Shown piece after piece: positions 1-10,239 of a stretch of DNA of 64,000 bases (position 1 is the stretch's first letter; each line of letters begins with the position of its first letter). Made by a program: the position numbers and the translations under genes. The notes under the pieces are model-generated. The model made no database searches. It was not told the DNA's origin and was given only the letters and a program-made list of their open reading frames with translations. The stretch comes from Hetaerina americana (lineage: Eukaryota; Arthropoda; Insecta; Odonata; Calopterygidae). Location of the stretch: the NCBI GenBank assembly GCA_022747635.1, contig JAKTNV010000009.1:68036407-68100406 (forward strand), written 5' to 3'.

Positions 1-356
1 TTGCATGTAGAAGAAGTTGTCAATAGAGATCTTAGTTAGAAAGGAATAAGGATAACCAGATGGACAGGAGATCTAATGGATAAGTTGGGGTAATAAGTTT
101 GGGTTTAGGAATTGGAGAAGTACGCGTGGCACTGTTGCAATAGTGAGGTGACTAAATGGGGAGAACATTTAGTAAAATCAGGATACCTGTCTTTTTTCTT
201 ATATTTCAATAAAAGCATTTGACAGATCAAGTTGGGTAGAATCAAAAAATAAATTGCAGATAATACTTGCAGTAGAATACTGAAATAGGCGACTAATCGT
301 ATTGACAAAGTTATGCATATATTATTACTATTAGGTAATCCACCGGTTAAGGTAGG

Positions 357-1650
357 TTATGCGTGGACACAACCACCGAATAAATATTTTGTGACTCCTA
401 GCAAAACCAGCAATCTCCTCTTCATCACGTCCTTCTTCATTTCTGTGTATCTCCTTCCTCCCTTCATTACATTCAACGTCCCTTTCCTATTCCTGCCTTC
501 TCCTGATTTGCTGAACATTTTCCCCTCAATTACAGTCTTCAAAATCCCACTGCCGATCAATGCGACGACCTTCATCCATTTTTCCTTCATTCTTATGATT
601 TCTCCCTCTCATATCCCTCTCCCCGCCCACCATACCAAGTACTTCCTCATTTGTTTTCTTCTCTGTCCAATTCACCTTCTCCATCCTTCTCCACACACTC
701 TTTTCAAAAGCCTCCAGTCTACGTCTATCCTTCTGCTTCAATTACCGTTTCCACGTTTCCGCGCCGTAAATAGCTACGCTCCATACCAAAGTTTTGACGA
801 GTCTTTTCTTAATATCCTTACTCAACTTACCTGTCATCAACTCCCTCCTCCCTGTGAAAGCTTCTTATATAAGTGCAATTCTTCTTCTTACGTCCCTACT
901 ACGTTGACCATGTTGGTTCAAAACACTTCTGAGTTACGAAAACTGTTCTACCTGCTCTATCTTTTGCCCTCCTATTTTAATGTTGAACTTAGGATTTTTC
1001 ATTCTAGAAAATCCCATAACCTTTGTTTTATGTATATTGAGTCTCATCCCGTATCTATCGCACTGAATTTCCAATTCACTCGGCAATACTTGCAATCCCT
1101 TGGTTGTCGGACAAACTAAAGCTTGGTTATCAGCAAACCTAACTGATTTTAAAAATTCCCCGCCCACTTTCATTCCTAATCCAGTTCTTTCCATGTCTCT
1201 TTAATAATTTCCTCCAAATATACGTTGAACAGCACCGATGATAATGGGCACCCCTGCCTTACTCCTCATTCTAATACTGCCCATCCGGACTCTCCGTTCC
1301 CCTTCGCACCTGAGCAGTCTCAGACTTGTATAGGTTGCAGATTAGCCTCATGCCCCTCCCATATATTCTTATTTTCTGCAGTCTACTCAAGAGTTTTTCC
1401 CCATTTACTATATCAAACGCCTTTTCGAAATCTACGAAACAGGCAAATATGTCCTGATTTTATTCTGTAATCCTCACGATTAGTGATCTCAATATTGCAA
1501 TGGCATCCCGCGTTCTCTCTCCTTATGTTAAGTCGATTCCATGAAGTCACGCCTGAGACAACGAATTCTCTCTCCTTCCTAAACCCTAACTGATCATCCC
1601 CTAAGTAATTTTTCTTGCTCTCCATCCTTTTGTTGATAATTCAGAGAACC
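357..1650 (-). pseudogene. Dead non-LTR retrotransposon (LINE), RT and C-terminal part
   Basis: Remnant of the reverse-transcriptase polyprotein of a LINE, read on the minus strand across several frames. Near 1625-1560 a piece reads LGDDQLGFRK, the usual RT entry motif. Around 1440-1400 the 'FVDFEKAF' region (motif A) is recognisable but degraded. From 1194 downwards GMKVGGEFLKSVRFADNQALV is the palm segment; the catalytic YADD/FADD box is FADN (about 1137-1126), so the second aspartate is lost. RYGMRLNIHKTKVM follows, then thumb and tail pieces RRRLEAFEKSVWRR and TEKKTNEEVL (about 740-600), then ILKTVIEG (about 545). Frameshifts and stops separate the pieces. Family knowledge places this palm and tail pattern in APE-type LINEs, RTE-like in flavour; the exact clade is inference. 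The tail closely resembles the plus-strand LINE near 8.3 kb. Confidence 0.8.
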
Positions 1651-2139
1651 AATTTAGGTGCATCATATATATAATTGATGAACATGCCAGTCAGTATTTG
1701 TGATATTCACCAACCTGGGAGAAAAACCTGCGCCAACGTTATAGAATACGATGCACACAAATTGGCTGGACAAGGCCCACCATCTTGCCGGCTTAACCCA
1801 AAGTTTATCTGTAGGAGACAATAGAAAAATAAAAATCGAGCAACAAAAGAATCGAGGTGAATGGCAGAGAATAATATGACCCATGTTGTCACACAACGAC
1901 AGAAGTGGTGACATCATGAATTACCGCTAAAATGGCGTGAGTCAACTCTTTTATGAAGGAAGGGATAGAGGAAAACTTGCGATTTTCATTCAAATTTTAT
2001 TCGGTTAGGGTTCAAGACCCTTTTTGGTCATAAAAAAATAGCATAATCGAAAATATAAGAATAAGGTTACATTTATTTTGGCATAAATTAAAGAATCTGA
2101 ATGTTGTGAGTTGCAGGTAACATTCGCGGCTTCGAATAT
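1651..2139. other. Unassigned intergenic DNA
   Basis: No recognisable gene or repeat. The two overlapping short minus-strand frames here (1663-1917) have no family resemblance and are treated as chance. Confidence 0.5.
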
Positions 2140-2735
2140 GTAAAAATCTACGATTCACAGAATCTTAGGGGTTCCGCGAACCCTTTTCCCCTCCTTGGTA
2201 ACATTAGAACGAGAAATTGAGGGACAACACGAATAATCTTCATTGTGGTCGGGAGATTATCATGACTATGCCTCCGCATCGTCCGACAATTCAGGAAGCA
2301 CGCGTCTACCTCATTGCTCCTTTGTGTCACGGGAGTGCTGGCGTCCTTGTGCCAAGTATCGCCCCTACATTCCACAGTTCGTCCCTCGCCCTTTCACGGA
2401 CCCTTCCCCTCGGAACCTCGACCAGCTCTCATACATTCCCTCACCCTCTCGAATCACCCTTCTTTCTCTAGTACCCCTTTTTCAACCCGTGTTAACGCGC
2501 GTGAATCCCCTAGCCCACCAAATCTCCCCCGTCTAGCTTAGAGCTAGTCATGCCACATCGTCCCTAGTGGCACCTGCCTGCACGCGGGAGTACCCCCACC
2601 ATTCCAGGGCCCCAATACCTGTTATGGAATTCGTAGGGTCCCTTCGTCTACCCTCGGCTACCTGAGTTACGCATCTAAGGCTCCTGTTACTAGGGCATTT
2701 GGTGGCGAGCGGTAATCGACCGAAACTACATTCAC
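2140..2735. other. GC-rich block of unknown nature
   Basis: About 600 bases clearly richer in C and G than both flanks, with many CpG steps. Several overlapping plus-strand frames (2217-2541) are open but share no motif with anything I know. The block ends abruptly near 2730. It could be a 3' piece of an unidentified repeat, a small CpG island, or an untranslated exon; the sequence does not decide between these. Confidence 0.4.
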
Positions 2736-2786
2736 AAACTTTTACAACTCAATTACTTGTTTCTTCCGTAAGGAAGATCGTAGAGA

Positions 2787-2805
2787 GCAGTTTCTTTGGA
2801 ATTTG
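2787..2805. repeat. 19-bp copy of the SINE tail
   Basis: The 19 bases gcagtttctttggaatttg here recur exactly at 3121-3139, the tail of the SINE that follows. Either this is a remnant of an older SINE or the two copies bound a larger insertion (2806-3120). Confidence 0.6.
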
Positions 2806-2963
2806 TCCAAGTATAAACACCATAAGTGTTTAAAGTTGGCTTTAACCTCGTGGACTGTGGCGCGTCGCGCACGACTACGAATGCATGTGACATTGTATGT
2901 ACGGTATTTCGTCATAACATCTAGTTCCTTTAAAAGCCCCAAAATTTCAGAGTTTAAGAGGAC

Positions 2964-3140
2964 GCCTCGGTAGCTTAAGTGGCTAAAGCACTCGACCGGA
3001 TATTGAGGGATCTGGGTTCGAGTCCCAGTCAAGGCGAATGATTTTTACGCTCTGAAATAGTTGCATTGAAATGCACATTAGCGGATGACTCCGTTAAAAG
3101 TTACTGTTGCGGCATCTCCCGCAGTTTCTTTGGAATTTGA
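2964..3140 (+). repeat. tRNA-derived SINE, copy 1 (complete with tRNA head)
   Basis: The head folds like a tRNA (2964-3036). The internal RNA polymerase III A box is TAGCTTAAGTGG (2971-2982) and the B box GGTTCGAGTCC (3015-3025) is a perfect consensus. The T arm CTGGG/CCCAG is intact, and an acceptor-like GCCTCGG pairs imperfectly with TCAAGGC. The variable region is short, and non-tRNA sequence continues directly after the acceptor, so this is a SINE head and not a working tRNA gene. The body runs through 'atgactccgttaaaagttac' and 'ggcatctcccgcag' to the tail 'tttctttggaatttg'. At least four more copies of this body lie in the window (7.72, 12.5, 32.1 and 37.9 kb), and this is the only one with a tRNA head. 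Confidence 0.85.
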
Positions 3141-5450
3141 CGTTACTACTTCATCTTTTCGTTTATTCGGTGTTGCTTGATTATGTGCAAACCTTATACG
3201 TTTGGTCACACTCCTTTATTCCCAGCGCAGGCACTTTCCATACCATCTAACACATATCTTTAGCAATATGCTGAAAAGAACCGTAGAAAACGGGCAATTC
3301 AGCCTCATTCCCCTACCAAATACTGCCAATTTCGATACCTTTGTACACCTACTTATGCCACTGGAATCATGTTCACGTTTGATAATCTTCCGATAGGGTG
3401 CTACATGTCGCAATATTTTCATCAATGGAGCTCACTGTACTCAAACAAATGCCTCCAAATGTTCGAAGAACACAATTTAATCGTGATTATATTCAATCTT
3501 ACTTTTTAATAATATCCTCTATACTACTATGGCGTCGTGCCTATCTCTTCTCTTTCTAAGCTCACATTGGCATGTATTTACCTGCATTATTGTATGACAT
3601 TCTGTTTATGATTCTCAGAACTACCAGAAGAATTTGAAATTCAGTTTATTATCCTGCAGTAGTCGCATACTGTCAAATCACTCTTTTTCCTGATGGAGAT
3701 TGAAATCTGATGTAAAACAATACTCTAGCCAAATTTATTCAAAATATATACTGATAACAAAGTCAATATATATCTTTCTTCCATCTACTCTGCATTTCCC
3801 ATTGTTCCCGAAACTCTTAAATGCGTGTAATTCTAATTTTATAAGTAACTGCTTTGTATATTTCGATATGAAATTTCTCTGGGCGCAAGATATCCAAGCC
3901 TACAGGAAATTCCCTTGCCATTTCTAAACCTTCTACTGTGTCTTAACCATATTCTTAAAACGTATTCTTTCTATCTTCTATAAATCTTTTTCGGCTCTTT
4001 TAATTAATTCCATTTTTATCCCTTACGATATAGATATTTCGTCTATTGTGAGATCAAAATAATAGGCTTTACTATTTCTATATAATGCTACTGCTTATAC
4101 TATTCTATGAATACAATTTCTCTTTATATTTCCATTGTAATTTCCGCCCCGTTTCCTTGGCCATACTAGTTTTTCGTTTATTTACTATCCATCGGACAAT
4201 ATATACTCTTTTCTTTCTATTTCCATGTTTCCATATTCTTCCCTTTTTTCCCACCTTTTTTTACATTAATTGTAGTCTTAAAGTATTTATCCCAGGATCA
4301 TACATATCCAGCATTTTACCCTAAATGTTAGCCTAGTACATTTAACACATCACCAGCATCCCCTGTATCAATTTTCCCTCTGCTGGAAATTCTTCGGAAA
4401 ACCTCTAAAATGCACTGAAATTTTCTAGCTTGGCATTTTAAGGGTTTATTATTTCCGCATCTAAAATTTGTATTATTTTAATTAGTCTTCAGAGCCATAA
4501 ACTTCAAGTACACCCTTACCCTCTATCCAAAATGGCTGAATCGCGGAGCCATAAAGAGTTTATATTAAGTTTTCATCATATATTTCCATAGGATACTCTG
4601 CAAATTCATTATCATTGACTCCCTTCTCTTTTCAAACTCTTCCTTAACTAACCCAACTTGTTTTTAATATCGTTACTGCATTACGAAGTTTTTTAATATC
4701 ATTCATTGATTAATGAAATGTACTCTTCTGAATTTGAAACACTCAGGATTTTATTAGTCTTGCCAGAACTTATTTTACTACCAGAACTTAGCCTCCAAAA
4801 TCTTGCATTTTATAAGCATTTTCACTCCGTAAATCAAAAATAGTAATTAATGATTTCAGAATACGAATTGCAATCTACGAACGCACGAATAAGATGACGG
4901 GTTGCCTAAAACATATTAATCCGTAAGTCTAACGTATTTAGCCCTGCCCTTCCAATGCACCCCAACGGTAACGAGGTTGAAGGCCTTATAGGTTCCGATA
5001 ACCCGTTGCGCTGTGATGCCTCTAGCAAAGATTATTTACCTATGCAAGCCAGATAAGTTAATGGCTAGGAGTTGGACGAAATGTAGCCCGAACAGTCTGT
5101 CCCTTAGTGAAGCGGCTGCGAAAGGGTAGAATCCCAGTTGGGCGGCCATTTAGAGATGGTATCTCGTAAAAAACACAATAGAAGGTGGAAATGGGAGACC
5201 TACTTGGTTTTTTGTTTCAAGGTTTTATTATTAGAAAGAAGAAAGAAAATGAATCCTGGTGCCTCAGGGACTCGGCTCAATCGGCAGTGTGTCGCGCCCA
5301 GTAGCGAGGGAGGCAAGATTTCCGTAGTCGTAATCTCACGAAATATTTGCTAACAAAACCGAGATCAGCAGGTCAGCAGACAATAAATAGGTTAGATTAG
5401 TTAGTTATAAAATTAGTTAGATTATAAACTCAGAATGTTTGAGAGGTTTT
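3141..5450. other. AT-rich DNA, possibly very old LINE debris on the minus strand
   Basis: No intact feature. Read on the minus strand, short stretches around 4080-4330 are lysine- and arginine-rich and recall the linker between endonuclease and RT of LINEs, but no diagnostic motif survives. The block 4920-5130 is more GC-rich and precedes the plus-strand LINE; it could be that element's 5' region. This is weak inference only. Confidence 0.3.
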
Positions 5451-5459
5451 TAGAAAATT

Positions 5460-6955
5460 AAATTTAAAAATATATACGGAGATATGGAAAGAAAATATGT
5501 ATACATTTTAGGTCTGTGCGAGCAGAGATGCAAGGATAGCGGGTATTAATGGAGTTGTTAGAGTAATAGAGGAACGAAGGACACGAGAACCAGCAAGTGG
5601 CGATGCAATAATAATGCATAAAACGGTAAAAAGGGGTTGGCATGGAGTAATTAATGGATAGAATAATCCTAGCTGGAGTGAAAGCAGAACCGAAGATCTT
5701 GGTCATTGTTCAGATAAACATATCACCAAACAATCATAAGGAGGGAGAAATTGATAAGGTATACCAACTGTTCCTACAGGAAAACACTTTAAAATGTTGG
5801 GGGATTGAAATGTGATGGCGAGTGAAGGAATAGATGGTGATGAGGTCGAGAAGTACTTTTTCTGAAAAAGGAGTGACCGCCGGGAGAAAGCAGTTGCAAT
5901 CTACAGGAGACAAGAGTTCATCATCAAGTCATCACCAAAATTTGGTTTAAGCACCAAAAAAAGAATAGATGTACATGGAAAATGCCAGTTAGCTCAGAAA
6001 GGTATCAGTTAGGCTATATTATGGTAAAAGACAGATTTAGGAACACCACGATCAATTCGCTGTTTCTTGGGAGCGGCTGCGGGATCGGGTCATAGTTAAC
6101 TCGTTAAGAATTTTGACGTTCGATTCAAAAAGATAAAGCAGGTAAAGCGGTTTAGGAAATGGAATGTCGAAGCATTAACTGCATTGAAAAGAATGGGGTA
6201 TCATCAGGCTGTAGAGGAGACTATTAAAGGGACAACGAAGACGGGTAATATTGAAGAAAAAAGGGAATCTATGAAAAAAGGGTTATCAAAAGCCGTAAAA
6301 GAAATTATAGGAACTCTTAATAGGAAAAGGAAACCATATATTCCGGACAAGATGATTAGAGAAGGAAGTGGAAGAATGGAAGAATGAAATGTAGAGCTAG
6401 ATGGAAGGATGGAATAATGAAATATAGATTTAGTTAGAATAAAGTACAAAAAATTAAATAATTAACAGGACGGATAACAAGTACCGTAAAATAAGCTTGG
6501 TGGAAGACGCAGTGTGAGAATATGGAAGGTCTACAGTGGAAGGGTTAAATTGGTGAACCAGAAGATAAAAACACTATCGGGAAATAAGAAGGGAAAATTT
6601 GAGTTAACAATTAGAGATAAAACGGGAAAAGTACAAGATGAACCAGGAAAGATCCAAGAGGTTTGGAATGAATATATAGAAGAACTGTATGATAAAAACT
6701 TAGGCTAGGAAAACTAGACATTGAAAAAGAATATGGAATGATTGAGGATAGCTTAGGTTCAGGCATACTCGGCGTTATAAAGGGCATTAAAGAAAATTTA
6801 ATCAAATAAGGCCCTAAGGGTAGAAAGCATTCCTGCGGAACTACTGAATGGTACAAGGAAGAGATTACGCGTATGTGGAGTGATTCGCCGCACTTATGAG
6901 GGAGCCATTTGGCTAGATGGCTTTGCCTGATTAAAGTTAGTTTCTATTCCAAAAA
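5460..6955 (+). pseudogene. LINE, endonuclease to RT N-terminus (5' segment)
   Basis: Plus-strand LINE polyprotein remnant with frequent stops. The APE-type endonuclease is recognised by MLGD-stop-NVMASEG at about 5794-5832, where the family has GDFN. Then come NTWFKHQKKNRCTWK (about 5938-5985), IMVKDRFRNTTINS, and a degraded SDH box read as SGH (6085-6093), so the catalytic aspartate is lost. The basic linker follows (6184-6390), then RRSVRIWKVYSGRVKLV and FELTIRDKTGKV (about 6510-6640), EVWNEYIEELYDK (about 6658-6696), and the RT entry VESIPAELLNG (about 6820-6850) ending in VSIPKK (about 6937-6955). The element is then interrupted. It is the same family as the minus-strand copy at 0.36-1.65 kb, judging by the shared C-terminus at 8.3 kb. 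Confidence 0.8.
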
Positions 6956-7615
6956 AGATAAGCAGCCATATGTGAGAATTGTAGAACAATACGAGATGTG
7001 TCCAAAAGCTATCCGACCTGCGTTAATATCTCCCCATTGATGCTTATCTGCGTTATTCGGGCCGTGGCATTCTTCAGAGTAGTCACCATTTGATTGAACC
7101 ACACGCCCCCAGCAGGGCTTCCACATCTTAAAGCAATCCTCGAACGCAGATTTTGGAATGGCCTGCGGCTTGCGCGTCGCATTACTCTATGTCGTCGAAC
7201 CGCTTTCCTTGGAGCGTCATTTTAAATTTTGGGAGCATCTAAAAGTCACAGGGAGCTATGTCGGGACTCTACGGAGGCTGGTGAAGCTGTACAATCTTTT
7301 GTTTTACCAAAACTGCTACACAAAGTGCAATAAATGCGCTGGCGCGTTATCGTGGTGGAGAAGCCAGTCATCCTCGATTTACCAGAGACGCGGTCGTTTT
7401 CTTCTCACGGCATCGCGCAATCTTTACAAAACTTCAACGTAATATTTTGAGTTGATCGTCTGATCTCTTGGAGCAAATTCATAGTGCAGAACACCCTCAC
7501 AACCAAAAAAGTAATAAAAGGTCTGATACTTTTCGGACTCACCTCGTACGTGTGACTTCTCAAGCCACAAAAGTTTATCTCATCATCAACTAGTGGATTC
7601 ATGAAATTTCATAAA
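6945..7615 (-). pseudogene. Dead mariner transposase, C-terminal two thirds, inside the LINE
   Basis: Minus-strand Tc1/mariner-superfamily transposase remnant. Pieces in order, from high to low coordinate: EGVLHYEFAPRDQTINSKYYVEVL (about 7510-7440), RLRDAVRRKRPRLW, the catalytic segment WLLHHDNAPAH (about 7360-7330), SPDIAPCDF with a stop where mariners have W (about 7275-7250), MLPKFKMTLQGKRFDDIE, and CFKMWKPCWGRVVQSNGDYSEE near 7130-7060. The second and third catalytic sites are therefore visible, but in-frame stops and frame changes make it non-functional. The DNA-binding N-terminus is missing. It starts within a few bases of the LINE's VSIPKK codons, so it appears to have replaced or landed in the RT core. 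Confidence 0.85.
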
Positions 7616-7717
7616 ACAATTCATAAACCAGTTAGGTTTTTTCTGATAATCCGAACTTTGCCGATCAAGCCAATTAATTTTACTCGTTGAAAATTCCCTG
7701 TTTTTATATAAATTACC

Positions 7718-7772
7718 AGGTGACTCGTTGAAAGTTACTGACACGGCATCTCTTGCTTCTCATTTCTTCTGA
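7718..7772 (+). repeat. SINE body fragment, copy 2
   Basis: Degenerate match to the SINE body of 2964-3140: 'ggtgactcgttgaaagttac' and 'cggcatctcttgc' correspond to the same words of copy 1. It lacks the tRNA head and lies between the mariner remnant and the resumption of the LINE. Confidence 0.6.
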
Positions 7773-7939
7773 ATCAGTTAGCTTTGCTGATGATTGAGCT
7801 TTAGTTTATCAGCCAGCCAAAAGTTTGCAAGCATTCAAAATCCACTGTGATAGACATGGAACGAGGATACATGTAAATACTACAAAGGTCATGCGGTTTT
7901 ACAGAAAGAAAATGCATAAGTAAAATATTGAAATAGGAA

Positions 7940-8540
7940 GGCAAAAACAGGAGCAGGTGGGACAGATTTAGTATTTCGGAAGTTTTTTGGACCTAAATGG
8001 TCCAAGAAGTAGGGAAATGAGGGGAGGAATTGCTTTAGGCAAAGAAGATTTCAAAAGAAGGAGGGAATATGTGACAGCGAGGTTGAGTTATAATGTTGAG
8101 GTAAGGAACGATAAAACTTTGATATGGAGCGTAGTTTTGTACTGATAGCTGATAGACGCAGATTGGCTACTACTATTGGGTAAATGGATTTTGAAATGTG
8201 GGCATAGAGAACAATGGGAACGTGTAGTGGACTAAAAGAAATACAAATGAGGAAAATCTCGATATGGTTTGGGGGAGTCGGGATTGCAGATAAAATTCCT
8301 AATAAAGCAGGAAATATGGTTGTTAAGCAGTTTGATAGGAATTGAGTTGTTGAAGACTGTGATAGAGGAGGAATTTATAGGCAGATGATGAAGTGGCCGG
8401 AATGGCATAGAGCTGTTGGACAGAATGATGGGCGGAAGGAACTATACGGAGTGGAAGAGGGTCAAATTGTTGAATAGGATGTTGGATTGTGTTATGTTAG
8501 CAGCAAAAATGTATTCCTTAGCTTGTGTTTATTCAAAACT
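7940..8540 (+). pseudogene. LINE, post-RT C-terminal segment (continuation of the 5.5 kb element)
   Basis: Plus-strand continuation of the interrupted LINE. YFGSFLDLNG (about 7972-8000) corresponds to the 'YLGS' motif after the RT palm. IALGKEDFKRRREYVTARLSYNVEVRNDKTLIWSVVLY (about 8029-8142) is the thumb segment that normally leads to 'YGAETWTL'. IELLKTVIEE (about 8340-8370) and LLDRMMGGRNYTEWKR (about 8412-8460) are the tail, colinear with the tail of the minus-strand copy at 0.4-0.6 kb. The RT palm (motifs A to D, roughly 180 residues) that should lie between VSIPKK and YFGS is absent. Confidence 0.75.
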
Positions 8541-9119
8541 TACCTTAAATGGAAGATTACTTATTAAAAATTTCATTCCTGAATCTATCCTTACTAGTAT
8601 ATTTCTCTTCATGTGAGATGAGAAAGCAGAAACGATATTGGGCCGCTCTTATGAATACCACCCACGGCATCTCCTCATTCATTACTCGGGCGAGTGCTCC
8701 ATAGATTATGCAATAGTAAAGAAAATGTTTATATTTTCAAACGCCCGTTTTCTGGGAAGCATGAATGAATTTTAGCCTCTTTAAATCTCGGACGCCCAAT
8801 AAAAATATGGGAAGCAGAAAATAGTGATAATGTTAAGTATTCAGGCTTGAATTTGTTAAATTTCTGTATTTTTGAGGACATAGAAGTTATTTGTGAATTT
8901 CTCTATTTCACGCTTTCATTGAACGACAACGATCCTAAACAAATTATATTACATTTTGAAATGCAAGTAGTGATATGAAATATATATCCTAAAATGCATA
9001 ATTTTCGGGGCGGGAAAAGGGGCGGCAATCGGTGGAAGACGATAACCGTTCCAAAAGACCATGAACGACGACTGATGTATTTATTTTTCGAATTACTTGG
9101 GTGAGATTGAGACTAATAG
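8541..9119. other. Unassigned AT-rich DNA
   Basis: No recognisable gene. One 66-codon frame at 8416-8616 is the LINE tail running on into chance sequence. Confidence 0.5.
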
Positions 9120-9262
9120 TCCTTTTTTTAACCTAACCCTTAATTACTACATTGAAGTCAATTACATACAACCAAGCCTTAGAGGAAAATCCACCTCGGT
9201 GGGAATCGAATCCGCAACCTCTGGGCTGGCAAGGGAGGACGTTACCCCGCTGCCACCGGAGC
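9120..9262 (-). repeat. tRNA-derived SINE of a second family
   Basis: On the minus strand a Pol III A-box-like TGGCAGCGGGGTAACG (about 9255-9240) and a B-box-like GGATTCGATTCCC (9213-9201) are spaced as in a tRNA. A non-tRNA tail follows, ending near a T-run at 9122-9129. It abuts the mariner at 9262 and appears to truncate its N-terminus. It shares no body sequence with the 2964-3140 SINE. Confidence 0.6.
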
Positions 9263-10175
9263 GGACAAACTGATGGCCCCAACATCGAGAAAGTGAACAA
9301 TCTCCTTCGTAAAAATCGGCATTTGACTCTTTGAAAACTTGCAAAAGAGTGCGGCAACTCGGTTGATTCGTGCTATATAATTCTGATTAAAATATTTAGG
9401 ATACATCGAGTCACTTGCAAATTTGTGCCTCGGCTGATGGCAGCAGACAAGAAACGACACCGAGTTCAATTATGTGGGGAACTGTTACATCTAGCTGAGG
9501 AGGATAACACCTTCTTGTCCAGGACCATAACAGGTGTTGATTTATGTGTATATTGGTATTATGTAGGAATCAAAGTGCCATCGTCACAATGTTTTGGTGA
9601 AACATCCTCCCGCCTCAGATAAGTTCGCTCGATTGTCAAGTTGGTGTTGACTGTTTTTTCGCTGCATAAGGGGGTCGTGCATCACAAATTCATGCTGAAA
9701 GGTCAGACAGTCAATACGGAATATTACCTGGGGGTTATGAAATGCCTAAGAGAGAGAATTAGGCGAAAACGGCCCGAACTTTGGAGGAGTGTGGAAAGGT
9801 TATTTCATCACGACAACGTGCCGGCTTATTCGTCTCTCAGATAGATCTCGAGTGAGTTTTTAGCAAAACCAAGACCCCTGCGATTTCCCACCCACCCTAC
9901 TTATCAGATCTCACTCCATTTGAATTTTTCTTATTCCCTAAACTAAAAACCCACCTCAAAGGAAAAAGATTTACCATCTCTTCAGAGATGCGACGGAGAA
10001 AAATTGAGTTTTTGAGTATTCCAGGAGACGTTTCCGAAATGGTTCATGAAGTGGAAACACCATTGAGATAAGTGAATAGATGGGGGTTGGATATTAATTT
10101 GAAGGAGACTCCTACAAATAATGTGTAAGTGAAGTTAAATAAAAAAATGTTCGGGATATTTTTGAACAGACCCTG
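9263..10175 (+). pseudogene. Nearly full-length dead mariner transposase
   Basis: Plus-strand mariner transposase with stops and small frame changes. Order of pieces: NIEKVNNLLRKNRHLTL (about 9280-9333), helix-turn-helix remnants, VPRLMAADKKRHRVQLCGELL (about 9424-9486), EEDNTFLSRTITGVD (about 9500-9543; the family has TGDE, so the first catalytic aspartate region is altered), VLTVFSLHKGVVHHKF (about 9641-9690), GQTVNTEYYLGV (about 9703-9738), RIRRKRPELW (about 9754-9785), LFHHDNVPAYSSL (about 9800-9838), then EFLAKPRPL and the degraded SPDLAP/FFLFPKLK block (about 9850-9960), WFMKWKHH near 10040, and a LINE-free AT-rich 3' end near 10150. Length is close to that of an intact mariner (about 340 residues). 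The first residues are cut off by the SINE at its left edge. Confidence 0.85.
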
Positions 10176-10239
10176 TAGTCCACGTGTCATTTCTATAGTC
10201 ATTGCATACAGCTGCTTCTCTCTCTTTGATGAGAAATAA

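Noticed and set aside
313..1119. 268-codon plus-strand open frame
   Set aside because: It is the antisense shadow of the LINE reverse-transcriptase remnant, which has recognisable motifs on the minus strand.
2964..3036. A functional tRNA gene
   Set aside because: The boxes are good, but the acceptor stem has mismatches and the sequence runs on into a body repeated elsewhere in the window. It is a SINE head.
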